Source: Aquatica leii
Taxonomy: Eukaryota > Arthropoda > Insecta > Coleoptera > Lampyridae
Direction: 5' to 3'
Length of the DNA: 64,000 nt
Assembly (NCBI GenBank): GCA_035610365.1
Contig: CM069432.1
Span: forward strand, 22,382,354-22,446,353
Part shown: piece by piece, positions 11,240 to 22,500 of the stretch
Layout of the letters: each line of letters begins with the position of its first letter
Position numbering within the stretch: position 1 is the stretch's first letter
The notes under the pieces: generated by a model
What the model was told of the DNA's origin: nothing
Databases searched by the model: none
The model's input: only the letters and a program-made list of their open reading frames with translations
Translations under genes and position numbers: made by a program

Positions 11240-13140
11240 CCTGTTCCTCCAAAGATCGTCGTGAAGACGACGACGATGATGCCAATTCCGACATTTCCCA
11301 ACTAACTACTCTGGAAGAATCCTTTGAAGCAAAGGTCCTGGTTAATATCTACCAGTAAAGAATCTGTTGCCAGACGTACAGAGTTAACGGATGTATTGTC
11401 CCGCATCCAACCCATATTTCGGAAACCCACTTTGACCAAAAGAATGTCTACGCAACATTCGGACATCTCTAATGCTCTTCGGAGCGTACAAACGTCCGTA
11501 ACTGACAAGATGCCAGCTCCTAGCCAGCAGATTACATCTGACCATGTATCGTATGCCCAATCCTACCACGCTTGGTCTACGACTAAACCGAGTGACGAAA
11601 GTTGGACGAAACTCCGTTCGCCTGGAGTCCGAAAAGACAGACCTGTCTAAAATCCCAGCGGATATCCTTAAAAATGCCGGCCTTGTGATCAGACTGTAAG
11701 GCAAAGCTTTTCTTGGGATTTCTCTCTCAGACCTTTCCCAGGAACAGTTGAAAGAGACGATCTTGAAGCAAAATTTTGGTAAAGGTAAAGAACATCTTAA
11801 GGTTATAACAAAAATCGAGCCTAGAGACCGGACAAATACTAATTACACTATTGAAGTAACTTCGGAGGTACGAAAGTACCTAATGGCCAACCATCGAGTT
11901 TCCGTAGTCTAGAATTTATGCGCGGTCAATGACCATGCGTGCATCTTAAGATGCTTCAAGTGCCAGAAGTTCGGTCAACAACACGGTGACTACAAGAGCG
12001 AGGAGATTAATGCGCTAATTGCATAATATATGGTTATAAAGGCAATGTGATAAAACACAAGGCGTCCTCTAATAACTGCCTGGCGTACGTAAAAAAGCTT
12101 GACGCCAAGATATTTTCTACCCATTATGAACATTCAGGACACTTCTCTAACTTTTAGGATTGCGCAATCTTCAGCGTTCACGTGCTGGAACCCTTGGAAG
12201 TCACGAGCTTCTTCTCCGACAATGATATAGACATTCTATTGACTCAAGAGCCATATGAGATAGTGGTTCATGGTATAGGCTTGCTCGTGCGGCACTGCCT
12301 TTCAACAGGATCACCGCATTCACTTCTATGCGGTATTTCTTGGCTATTGGTTACAATAGTGCAAAGCCTGTCTGAGTGGTTACCCTCAGTCATTTAACTA
12401 ATGACTGCACTGCCGTATCTGTGATCCAACTGATCGCAGTTGGAAACACCTCCTTAGTTATCGTCGGCGTCTATTGGCTACCAAGCGAGAATGTTCGTAT
12501 TTAGTTTTAGACGAACTAAGTGGCGTCCCGATTATTATAGCAGAAGATTTCAATGCAAAATCGCCGCTTTGGCATTCCTTGCAGACCGACGAACGAGGCG
12601 AAAGTGACCTATGTATTGTAAATGAGCCTGATCAAGCTTTAACTTTTGCTAGTCACCAAGGTAATTCAAATATCGATGTCACTTAGCATCACAAGTGTTA
12701 GGTAGAAAAATTTCTAACTGGAAGGTTATTTCAGAGATGATTGAAAGTGACCACAGATTGATACGTTTTGATTTAAGAGTCAAAAATCCTTGATCGGTTC
12801 TGACCCCTAAGCGTCACCGCCCTATTTCCTACTTATCTTTCACATGGAGCTAAGTGTTACGATCCTAATTCTATAGACGTCTCCATTGATGAGCTGAACC
12901 TCAAATCTACACAAAATGACTTAAATTAAGTTCGCTCAAATTCTAGAGCTAGTGTACTGTGGTGAAGTCCAAAACTAGATAAGTTAAAGCGAGTCGTACG
13001 TTGCTTAAGAAAGCAGAATCAAAAAGCCCAATGGCTAAATTCGTACAAGGCCGCATTTTACCGATATAAACTGGTAGTGAAGAACGCTAAATTTAGCTCA
13101 TGGCAAAGGTTTGTAGAGAGAAGTTTGGCGGCGATTAGTT
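11240..13140 (+). mobile_element. Decayed R1/I-like LINE, copy 1
   Basis: A plus-strand non-LTR element broken by many stops and frameshifts. Around 11324-11650 lies a piece of ORF1. At about 11940-12000 a zinc-knuckle-like LRCFKCQKFGQQHGD follows, with the final knuckle Cys replaced by Tyr. From about 12180 comes an apurinic-type endonuclease domain, with a GDFNA-like AEDFNAKSPLWHS (12549 onward), NIDVTLAS (frameshifted, about 12670) and SDHRLIRFDL (about 12748). The linker toward the reverse transcriptase ends near 13140. The order of parts matches the neighbouring copy at 14.0-15.4 kb. Confidence 0.8.
12182..12800 (+). pseudogene. LINE endonuclease fragment, copy 1
   Basis: Endonuclease/exonuclease/phosphatase-type domain of the LINE ORF2. 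The first part (12182-12397) corresponds to ...NDIDILLTQEPYE. The second (12474-12686) contains the metal-binding AEDFNAKSP motif, with the usual Gly before Asp changed to Glu. The third carries ESDHRLIRFDLRV. Several frame changes rule out function. Confidence 0.75.
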
Positions 13141-13990
13141 TATAGGATATCCTCACAAAAGTTCCTTGCTATCCAACCATGCTCCGACGTCCGTGACGGT
13201 GAGAGATACACTCTCACAGAGTTCGACACAATGAAGTCAATAGTTAGTTCCTTCTTCCTTCTTTTGCAGATATTGAGTCCCGACATTTGTACTATCCTCG
13301 GGGCATATCGTACTGTTCATATCGATTCCTTGTGCGTTGTGGCAAAATATCCCCCTCTGCATCTCCTATTGCAGGTAATTTACTGGACCAAAGTTCTTAT
13401 AAGAGCTGCCACGTGCACATTCTTAGACCAGCATGTTTTCACCGCAGTTTTTCCTTCCTTTTCGGCCGTTAGGCGCCATCTCAAGACTTTGATCTTGAAT
13501 GAATGACGGCAGTGAGATACATCCTATAAAGGACGTAACCAGACCTAACGCTTATTCTTCGATTCTAAACATCCTAGACTGGATCAACAAGTTACATAAC
13601 ACCTGAATCTATCCTTAGACTAGCGTCCAACGTCAACGTAATCATTGTATTCGCTAGAAAAGACCAGAGTCAAAGGTATATTTGATTATGTTTGGTTAAC
13701 TAACATTTTCAGTTTCTTTTTAGTTGTAGCTGTCTTGACTAATTGACCTTATCCCCGTCTATTAAAACATTGTAACCTTTTCCGGCCTACTTGGTTTTCA
13801 GCCCGACATGCGAGGATAAGCCGCAAGGTAAGTGCCTCGCTGAACTTCGTGCTTACATAGCACGAACCTGATACAGATTCCATCCGACTCATCTAACCAG
13901 GCAATCCTTTCTTCTCGTAACATATCCTAAATCGCTCTATCCTATATGTGGCAAACTTGAATCAAGCAAGCTTGGGTGGTTTGGTGGGTC
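13141..13990 (+). other. Decayed sequence between two LINE copies
   Basis: Probably the reverse-transcriptase and 3' part of LINE copy 1. A 91-codon frame (13231-13506) has no motif I can name. A phrase near 13590 (acataacacct) resembles one near 15670 in copy 2. No YADD-type motif was found. Confidence 0.4.
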
Positions 13991-15360
13991 CACATCCTCC
14001 TCACTCCTGAGCAGGTAAAGGATCCGTTTGACCATCATTCGACGAATTTGTAAAAGCGAGATGCAGTGCAGACATTGTGCACAAGACAAAGACATGTCCA
14101 AACACGGATCAAACCTCTTCATGAGCCAAAAGGTGAAATCGTTAAACACAAAGCATCCTCTATGCCCATCGTACCTTAAACGGTTCCACGCCAAGATAAC
14201 TAACACAAATTATTGACAATAAGGACACTCAATTAATTTTTAGTTTTGCGCAAGTTAATCTTCGCCTTGGTGCGACTGTACCCTTCAATAGGATTTCTGC
14301 ATCCTCTGCTATGAGGTACTGCTTGGCTATTATTTTCAATAGCTCGAAGCCTGTCAGAGTGGTTACGGTTGGAAACACCTCCTTGGCAATCGTCAGTGTT
14401 TATTAGCTGCCGAGTGAATATGTACGTATTCATTTTTAACATCTATTAAGGAAGTATGAGACGTTCCTATCACAATAGCAATTTACTTCAATTCGACATC
14501 ACCGCTTTGGTACTGGTACCAACATTCTCTAGTAACTAGGTTCGACGTCACTTTAGCGTCTTTGCGGTTTGTTCCAGAATCAATTGAAAGTAACCACCGA
14601 CTGATACGGTTTGAGTCAAAAGGTCTCGCCCAACACCAAGAGAATTTTGTATTACAAATATACCCGGTTCGTCTAAATACGGAAATTGCTAGTTCAATCC
14701 TTACTTATCTTCCCCGTGGTGCTTTTGTGCCACAATCCTGGATCTGTCGATGCCGTCATTATCAAGTTAACCAAGATAACCCTAGATTCGTACCAAAATA
14801 ACCTATATCATATACGCGTAAGCTTAAGAGCTAGTGTACCGTGGTAAAGTCGTAAGTTAGATAAGTTGAAGCGAGCGGTGCGTTGTTTGCTTCAAAAAGT
14901 CCCAGCAGACTTAAAACCTTTATGGTTTGCTTCTTATAAGGCCGCGCTTCACCGGTTTAAACTGGCAGTGAAGACAGCAAAGTATAGTTCCAGGCAAAAA
15001 TTCGTGGAAAAAAGCTTCACAACAAGGCGGTGCGGGTTAGTTCACAGGTTGTCCCTCTCGGAACTTTCTGTCCATTCAACTCCACCAATGTCGGGTTCAA
15101 AACCGCGGGGCTGAGTTCCGGCGAACACGCTGAATCTGCATTGCTCCGGCCCTTACAGATAATCCCCTGCATGCTCAAATAAAATCCCAACGGAACTAAG
15201 TGGTCACTAGCGACGATTTAGCTGCGGTGGATCCATAAAAACAAGGCTCCTGAACCACTATCACTATTTTACCTTCTGGTAAAAAGGATCTCGTAAATCC
15301 CAACTCGTACCGTCCGACAACTTCGCTATCCGAATTCGGCAAATTAATCGAACCGTGTAC
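13990..15360 (+). mobile_element. Decayed R1/I-like LINE, copy 2 of the same family
   Basis: Recapitulates copy 1 in order: the end of ORF1 near 14000-14216 (CRHC...KHGSN and FHAKITN text), the endonuclease near 14270-14640, the linker ORF 14866-15114 (AVRCLLQK...WFASYKAALHRFKLAVKTAK), then the start of a reverse transcriptase near 15270-15350 (GKKDLVNPNSYRP...EFGKLIE). Nucleotide similarity to 12.2-13.1 kb is evident (for example the ggttggaaacacctcctt phrase near 14365 and 12438). Many stops are present. Confidence 0.78.
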
Positions 15361-15741
15361 TTGTCAAGATACATCACGACATTCCGCCCCAGATACTATT
15401 CCATCACAGTCTCGTCGGAGTCTTCTAGTCATAGTTCATATAAATCCACTATGTTCGCCGTGTTTGTCAGCGCCCGAACAGGATTTTAACTGTAATTTTC
15501 AGCATAGTAGAAACATACGACACCGCATGAAGCCGGCCCTGTTCGTGCGCATACTTGGAACAATACGTTTCGACTGACGACTTTCCGCCCTTTTCTGTGT
15601 ACAAGCGTCACCTAAAGATCTTGATAATGAGTGAATAGCAGCGGCTATGCGACACCTTCCAGAAAAACCATAACACCTATTCTCTCATCTCGGACATTTT
15701 AACTTGGGCCAAATGCTCTACGCCCCCGGACGAGAAGCAGT
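15361..15741. other. Junction between the LINE copy and the zinc-finger ORF
   Basis: Contains only decayed 3' LINE text. The zinc-finger ORF on the opposite strand stops at 15742. No clear target-site duplication was seen at the junction. Confidence 0.35.
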
Positions 15742-16860
15742 TCAGATTCTTTCTTCACATGTCGGTGTTATAGAGCTATCAGAAGCTTCAAAGGAGTCAG
15801 CGAGTCTGGCTCGTGATAGTAGCGGTGGAGAGAGGGGAGAGGCCAGACGTTTCTCTCCTCTGGGTCCTAGTGCCGGACTAACTAGCGATACAGATGGTGG
15901 GGCCAAAGTGGTGGCGTGAAAGTGTGTAGCAACGGTCGAGTTCGTGTATGGAGAGACGGTTGGACGCAGCGGTGGTGGCATCGTTGGCAGGCATGAAGTC
16001 GCGGGATGGAGAGCGACGGTTGGGGCCGTGGTGGTCGGCGGTTGGTCAGTTGAACGGTCGTGGGGAGGAGCATGAGAAAGCCGCGAGAAGAGGGTTTTGC
16101 TGGCTGTTCTTTGCTCTTCTTTAGCCCGTTCAAGATATTGCTTGTATTCTTGCCGTTCACGACGCCCTCGGACTTGCATTTGAGTCAAGCCGGTTGCTGC
16201 AGTCATCGCTTTATAGGAAATTACTCCTCCTCGGCAAGCCGCTTCGAGCTTAGCGATCTGGGCCATTAGTACTGCCTCGGAGGTAGGTAGTTTCGATTCG
16301 AGCTCTTGCCGGTACTCGATGGGGTGAGCCCGGTGCTCATGCTGTCGCACGGCAGGAAACGAGCCGAAAGAAGCGTCGCAGTAGTTACACGATCTTCGTT
16401 GGTTGCTGACGCAGTCACGCACGTGGCGTGCTAAACTAGATTTCAGTTGATAAGTCCGGTCACAAGAAGGACACTGGAAAGGAGTAGCTACTTGGCTGGA
16501 GGGTGGGCGCCGTGAGGGACCAGAAACATTCTCGGCTCTCGTTCTAACTAACGTTTTCTTGACGGCGCCTGTAGAGATGCCAGGACGGGATCCTGGATTG
16601 GGAGCCTTATCGTTTGGTGGCCTCCCTTCAAGTGCATCGATGGATGCGGGTGGGACCGTGACTACGCGGTCGGCGTCTTGGGTTCCGGAAGGTCCCGGGG
16701 AGGACGAACCCATATCCTCCCCTCGATCCGAGGCAAATCGTGGTCGAGTTGTACCAAGAAGCCGAAGGCTGGCGGGCTGGTAACCCGAACAGCGGCGATG
16801 AAGAAACGAAGAAAATAGGGTAGGAGGAGGGGGGGAAATGGGAAGGGATGGAAGGTTCAT
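15742..16860 (-). CDS. Zinc-finger ORF, R2-like retrotransposon N terminus
   Basis: An uninterrupted 372-aa frame from the ATG at 16860; the frame stays open upstream to a GTG at 16902. It begins with a Pro/Ser/Arg-rich region, then a C2HC finger (C130, C133, H146, C150) and a C2H2 finger (C158, C161, H174, H179) followed by HPIEYRQELE, and ends in a Pro/Thr-rich tail. The second finger followed by RAHP-x-EY is typical of the N-terminal DNA-binding region of R2-type site-specific retrotransposons. The Myb, reverse transcriptase and endonuclease regions that should follow are absent. It is noticeably more GC-rich than its surroundings. It is either a 3'-truncated element or a retained, possibly co-opted DNA-binding protein. 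Confidence 0.6.
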   Translation of the reverse strand: MNLPSLPISPPPPTLFSSFLHRRCSGYQPASLRLLGTTRPRFASDRGEDMGSSSPGPSGTQDADRVVTVPPASIDALEGRPPNDKAPNPGSRPGISTGAVKKTLVRTRAENVSGPSRRPPSSQVATPFQCPSCDRTYQLKSSLARHVRDCVSNQRRSCNYCDASFGSFPAVRQHEHRAHPIEYRQELESKLPTSEAVLMAQIAKLEAACRGGVISYKAMTAATGLTQMQVRGRRERQEYKQYLERAKEEQRTASKTLFSRLSHAPPHDRSTDQPPTTTAPTVALHPATSCLPTMPPPLRPTVSPYTNSTVATHFHATTLAPPSVSLVSPALGPRGEKRLASPLSPPLLSRARLADSFEASDSSITPTCEERI

Positions 16861-16902
16861 AGATTGTCGATCCGTCTTCTCTTGCAAGATCAGCGCCGCC
16901 AC

Positions 16903-17100
16903 GAGAAGGCAGAAGTACGGTCTTGGCAGTGCCAGGCTGTGTAAGCGCCCTTGGCGACAATGCCTTGGGCGAGCAAGCTGGCCCTTTGGACTCTGAACGC
17001 CGATATTGCGAACAGAGCGGAGTAACCATGTTATAACGAAGGTACGGTTTACAGCTTAGTGAAACTAGATAGATCTGAGATGAATACACTGGTGTAGGGT
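16903..17100 (-). other. 5' flank of the zinc-finger ORF
   Basis: GC-rich sequence that probably belongs to the same element as the zinc-finger ORF (its 5' UTR side). A second minus frame (16628-17089) overlaps it, but is Ser/Pro text without motifs. Confidence 0.3.
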
Positions 17101-19391
17101 AGGTGTCAGGTGGCGCTTAAGAGTCATAGTTACTCCCGCCGAATTCATTCACATTCTTCATTTAAAACGCGTCAGTGAGATGCTCTGCGTACCATTCTGT
17201 CGTCGGTATCCATTATCCAGTTTAGACCACAAGTGGCTTATCACTGATTTGTAGCGCTAGCCATTAAGGGTTATGACGATACCAGTTTCATTTTAGAAGA
17301 AGTAAATGATCCGCCAGTTGAAAATCCGCTCCAAACAGTGACTTTTTAGGGATGACTTTGGTGGTGTTGGTGTATCTCGTGTGGATTGCTATCGTCTCCA
17401 AATCGTTCATTTTAACTTATTCACTCCTGAATTCATCTTCATCGCTAAAGATGGCTTTCAATTGCTCAGCAAAGACAAGGTGTTTACTTTAATCTCCTAA
17501 GTGATTATTTATTGAACTGGGTTGACACTAATTTGGTCAGTAAACGTAGAACAGTCGACTCGCCCTGACGCTTGTTGCGAAGATAAAAATCACATAATAA
17601 TAAATTTGACGATTTGAACACGTTGTGGAAGTTAGAAAACGTTAAAACTGGAATTTAGCCAATAAAATGGCAGACAATGAGCACGTTCTCCAATCGACGT
17701 ATTAGTACATAACTCGAGATCGACCACGGGAACCAAAAAACCGTACGTCAACCGCAATGTCGCAACACAGAAAAAAATTAAATATGCTAATTCAAAATCC
17801 TATTAGAAGACGGCGGCCAGCAAGAAGTAGAAGAAGGCAATTTCACCGACGTCTACGGTCGCTAAGCGAGCTAAGGCTTTGCCCGAGAAACCGACGACAC
17901 GTCAAGAAGAGTAACGTCGTCTCTGAAAAAGTCACGGAGAATAGCCGCAGTACCGATCATCATCACTGCCGTCGACATAAAACAAGCAACCGCAGTGGCC
18001 TCGAAACAGCAACTGAAGTAGCCGCAGCCTAACAAATTTCGAGCGTTCCTATTGGATGGCCCAATATGTAATAAGAGAAACAAAAGTCAAATGATAAAAT
18101 ATGAGATGATTAAAGCAAATGGGATAACCTGGTCGAAAAGCGGAACTTGCGCCATGTGATAGGTCTGGCGCCCATACTTGACGCAGCGTGTCAATGTGCG
18201 ACAAATTTTGCAAAAACGCGTTCCGCAAGAATAAATAGACAATTTTTATCAACAAAACCAACCATTTGGAATTCAAAGTATCAAAGTAGTTCAGACAGGA
18301 ACGACAGAATGATTCTCGGATCCGAATTCTACACCGCATTGAGATCACAATAGAGATAATTTACGTTAGATTGTAAGGAATTACTGTTAGATGTGCCATT
18401 AGCTAATCGCATATTCGGAACACTGTTGTAAGGTCGGTCGTATCCACGCATGATTCAACAAACGTATTACGCTTGTTATCACGACTAACGTATACAACTT
18501 TTTTTTGCATATAATAAGTTAAACGGTGCGCTTTGTTTCACTAGTTGCTCAATCACCATAAGCTCGTGATAATTAACGGTTTTGTATTGCAATATTTGTT
18601 GACGAACCCTTAGTTGTTATCTATTTTCTTTATTCTACTCCTTCATTATTGTTGAAATAAATATATTCGTTTACCTTCAGTGTTAAACAGATGTAAACGG
18701 AATCTGTGGTGTATATTTCTACCGTTTTGGCGCTCTTTTAATTTTGTCATAATCAGCACATCGACGAGCCACTTTCCGAAGCGTTGAGCTGCCGCCTACT
18801 ACACGTTACGGTTTTATTAACGTAACAAATCTAAGAAAATTTCTTACTTGGTACACGTGATCCAAACCCTTCCGTGTAACTTCGGCGCTCGATCGGCGGA
18901 GGACTTTGTCTCGAAATGGTCTTGATACGAAATTAAGTCGTTCGTCTAAACAACAACATAAATTAATACAAAAGACGCACTTTGCGTAAATAAGACATAT
19001 TTATTAAAGAAACAAATTTAATATATTAGATTGATTATAGGCGCGATAAAAATTACGCCCCGAATTGAAACAAAATTTTTCTAAATTAGTAGTTACTCAC
19101 ACATTAAAAATAACGTGATTTATTATTGTTTTTACAGTGGAGTATTTGCAATAATAAACAATATGTAAACATGTAAAATATTTAAAGGACCAAATAAATA
19201 AAATCCAATATGAATTTACACATTGTAAACGTTTCATTAAAACATATAATTACTCAAACATTTGTAACGCAATCTATAGAAAACTGTTCTGGTTCATTCG
19301 CTAATGGAACTTTATACTTAATTGGTAATAAATAAACCAATTTGGGATAGGTCCAAACAAACTAATATTAATCTTATCGATTAATTGATGT
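17101..19391. other. Spacer between the R2-like ORF and the DDB1 3' end
   Basis: Mostly AT-rich. A plus-strand Arg-rich frame (17757-18032, open back to ATG 17667 apart from one stop) looks like decayed gag-type basic text but has no diagnostic motif. Sequence at about 18360-18730, ending near an aaataaatatattcg run and followed by a gttttggcgctc phrase, has the look of an LTR edge and primer-binding site. I could not find its partner. Confidence 0.3.
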
Positions 19392-19392
19392 A

Positions 19393-19398
19393 TTTATT
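19393..19398 (-). terminator. Candidate DDB1 polyadenylation signal
   Basis: AATAAA on the minus strand, about 32 nt past the DDB1 stop codon. It is the nearest perfect hexamer, though such motifs are frequent in AT-rich DNA. Confidence 0.4.
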
Positions 19399-19429
19399 AC
19401 CAATATAAAATACACAAACGTAATTCTAA

Positions 19430-19513
19430 TTAATGTATTCTAGTTAAGTCTTCCACCATTTTAATTAAATCGTCCACCGTACACTCTTGTTTCATTCCAC
19501 CTTCTCCGACAAG
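19430..19513 (-). CDS. DDB1: DDB1 coding exon 12 (C terminus)
   Basis: Acceptor TTTCCAG; 27 codons ending [15 protein letters not shown] then TAA. Confidence 0.95.
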   Translation of the reverse strand, partial: LVGEGGMKQECTVDDLIKMVEDLTRIH

Positions 19514-22500
19514 CTGGAAATAAAGCATTAAGCGAGTCAAAGGTTAAGCAAACAACAAACCTGTAATCCATCAACAACTTCTTTCATTTTATCTGAAGAA
19601 AGATCTAGAAAACTCTCAATTAAATCCCCATCAATAAATCCTTCGCAAGGTTCAGTTTTGATATCTGTATGGAAAGATCTCCAATGCGAATGTTCTATTT
19701 TACCAACCGATTTAATCACTGTAGAAAGCCTATTTTGTACTTCTAATAAGAAATCGAAGAATTCCGATGATATTTGTGTTACTAAGCCTAAGAAATTTGA
19801 TTTAGAAACAATCACAAATGGTGTTTAAAACGTACCTATGGCGCCTCCTACAGTACCGAATAATACGCACCCAGACGTAGGAGTTGAAGTTTCTCCAAGG
19901 TTTTGCATTACTAGCGACCCGTGCCTAAACACGTTGATCATATCCCCGACGTGGAACTGTCCCACTTCTTGCATTTGTAATCGTTCGTCGTCCGTTGTGG
20001 CGGCACTATCTTTTTGACACACAAAAATGTTGAAAGAGTTTTCGGCTCCTAAAAACACATCATCGTCCAAAATTTCTACTGTCGTCATCCAGTTCGGATT
20101 GTAATCTCGAGCGATCTCCTCAAAACTGCCCTCCATCGTTTTGTATTGTAACAGAGTCATACTTCTCATTAAATCTCCGACTAATACGAAGTCGCCTTTT
20201 GTTTTCAGGTACAGCGCGATGATGTTATTAAAATGAGAACATTCTAATCGTAGTTCTTTTTCGGCCGTCCATTCAAATAATCTTACCGTGCTATTTATGC
20301 TGGCTAATAATTTTCCGTTGAATTCGGCTAACGAATAGCACGATCCTTTAATTTCCTTCTCCGATATTGGGATTAATTTATTGTCCGTCCATTGGAACAT
20401 TAATAGACGACCTTGCTTTGGTTCGGATTCTTCAGGATTTACTATCGCGGTACCTTGAAACAAAAAAATGTTTTTTCATTGGGTGAAAAGGAGATTTGGG
20501 ATAAGACTAATCAGAATTCTAGACGTTATTATAACTCAATGGTTAATCATTGAGAGTTACTAAAAGCACCAGTAATGAACAAAATCGTTCTTTAAAGTGA
20601 ACGAATCAGAATCAGAAACGATTCGTTCATCGTGTATGAAAGAGCATTTGACACTTAAGATGAATATTTGCTTCTTTTAGAGCACCGCTCGAGGTTCTTA
20701 ATAACGTGATAGTCAATCATCGATAGCTACTAAACACTCAAGCAATGAACAAATTTGGGATAACATTAATGACACTTAAGACTAACATTTAATTCTTTTA
20801 GAACACCGCTGGATTTTTTAAGTAATTTAATGGTCAATCACCGAGAGCTATTTATGAATCCAGATTTGGGATAAGAGTACAATGAATATTTGGTTCTTTT
20901 AAAGTTCTGCTAGGCGATCTTAACAACGCAATGGTCAATGGTCGCGAGCTACTGAACGCACTAGCAATAGAAAAAATCGTTCTTTAAAGTGAGCGAATCA
21001 GAAAAGATTCTTTCACCTTGCATGAAAAAACTTTTACTATTGATCAGAATATGGGATAAAATTCACGAGACTTAAAATGAGTATTTGGTTAATCATCAAG
21101 AGCTACTGAAAGCACGAACAATAAAGAAAATCGTTCTTTAAAGTGAACAATTTGAATCGATTCTTTTACCTTGTATGAAAGTACAATTATCGTTCTGGAT
21201 TTGGGATTAGATTAGTGAGACCTAACTTCTAGACGTTCTTAATAACCTAATGGTTAATCAGCAAGAGTTACTGAACACATTAGCAATGTACAAAATCATT
21301 CTTTAAATTAAACGAATCAGAAACAATTCCTTCACCATGTGTGTGAAAGAGCAACTATCGATCGAAATTTGAAATTTAATATGAATATTTGGCTCTTTTA
21401 GAGCACTACTGGGCGTTCTTAATAACGTAATAATCAACTATCGAAAGCTACTGAATGCAATAGTAATGATCAATATCGTTCTTTAAAGTGAACGAATCAG
21501 AAACAATTGAGAGTTTAGATAAATATTTGGTTCTTTTATAGCACTGCTGGGCGTTATTAATAATGGAATGGTCAATCATCGAGAGCCAATGAACGCAATA
21601 ACAATGAACAAAATCGTTCTTTAAAAGTGAATGAATCAGAAACGATTCGTTCACCTTGTGTGCAAAGGGCAACTGCTTGGCGTTCTTAATAACGTCAATT
21701 ATCGAGAGCTACTAAACACACTACCAAAAAACAAAATCGTTCTTTCGAGTGAATGAATCAAAAACGGTTCTTTCACTTTGGGTGAAAAGACAACTATCGA
21801 TCGGGATTTGAGATAAGATTAATGAGACTTAACATTAATATTTGTTGTTTTAAGACCACTGCTGGGCGTTTTTAATAACGCAATAGTCAACCATCGAAGG
21901 CTACGAAACCCACTAGCAATGAACAAAATTTTTCTATAAGTGAACGAATCAAAAACGTTTCGTTCACCTTGTGTGTAAAAGGGCAACTATCAATCAAGAT
22001 TTGAATATGAATATTTGGTTCTTTTAGAGCAGTGCTGGGCTTTCTTAATAATGCAATGGTCAATCATTGAGAGCCACTGAATGCAATAACAATGAACAAA
22101 ATCGTTCTGAAGAAATAAAAAACGATGCGTTCACCTTTTGTGAAAGGACAATTATCGATCGAGATTTGAGATTTAAGAATACTATTTGTTTCTTTGAGAT
22201 CACTTCTGGGCGTTTTTAATAACGCAATAGACAACCATCGAAGGCTACATAACGCACTAGCAATGAACAAAATCTTTCTGGAAATTGAACAAATCAGAAA
22301 TAATTCGTTTACCTTGTGTGTGAAAGGGTAACTACCGATCAAAATTTTAAATTTAATATGAATATTTGGTTCTTTTAGAGCACTACTGGACGTTTTGGGT
22401 GAAAAGACAATTATCGATCGGAATTTGAGATAAGATTAATGAGACTTAAGAATACTATTTGTTTCTTTGAGATCACTTCTGGACGTTTTTAATAACGCAA

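Larger units (their letters stand above)
8751..11240. other. Intergenic region upstream of XPC
   Basis: Holds the presumed XPC promoter side, but I see no clear core promoter motif. The rest is AT-rich with only small, unconvincing frames (for example 10067-10348 on plus). A tRNA-like pair of internal promoter boxes occurs at 9731-9782, and a dispersed repeat at 10411-10495. From about 10500 there is text that may be an even more decayed 5' part of the LINE ORF1 that follows. Confidence 0.4.

Noticed and set aside
17757-18353. Arg-rich plus-strand ORFs as a host gene
   Set aside because: Low-complexity basic text without domains, with a stop in the upstream frame and no credible splice structure; more likely old retroelement gag sequence.
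18360-18760. Solo LTR with a primer-binding site
   Set aside because: The text has LTR-like features (an aataaa run, then a tttggcgc phrase), but I found neither a matching second LTR nor a flanking duplication.
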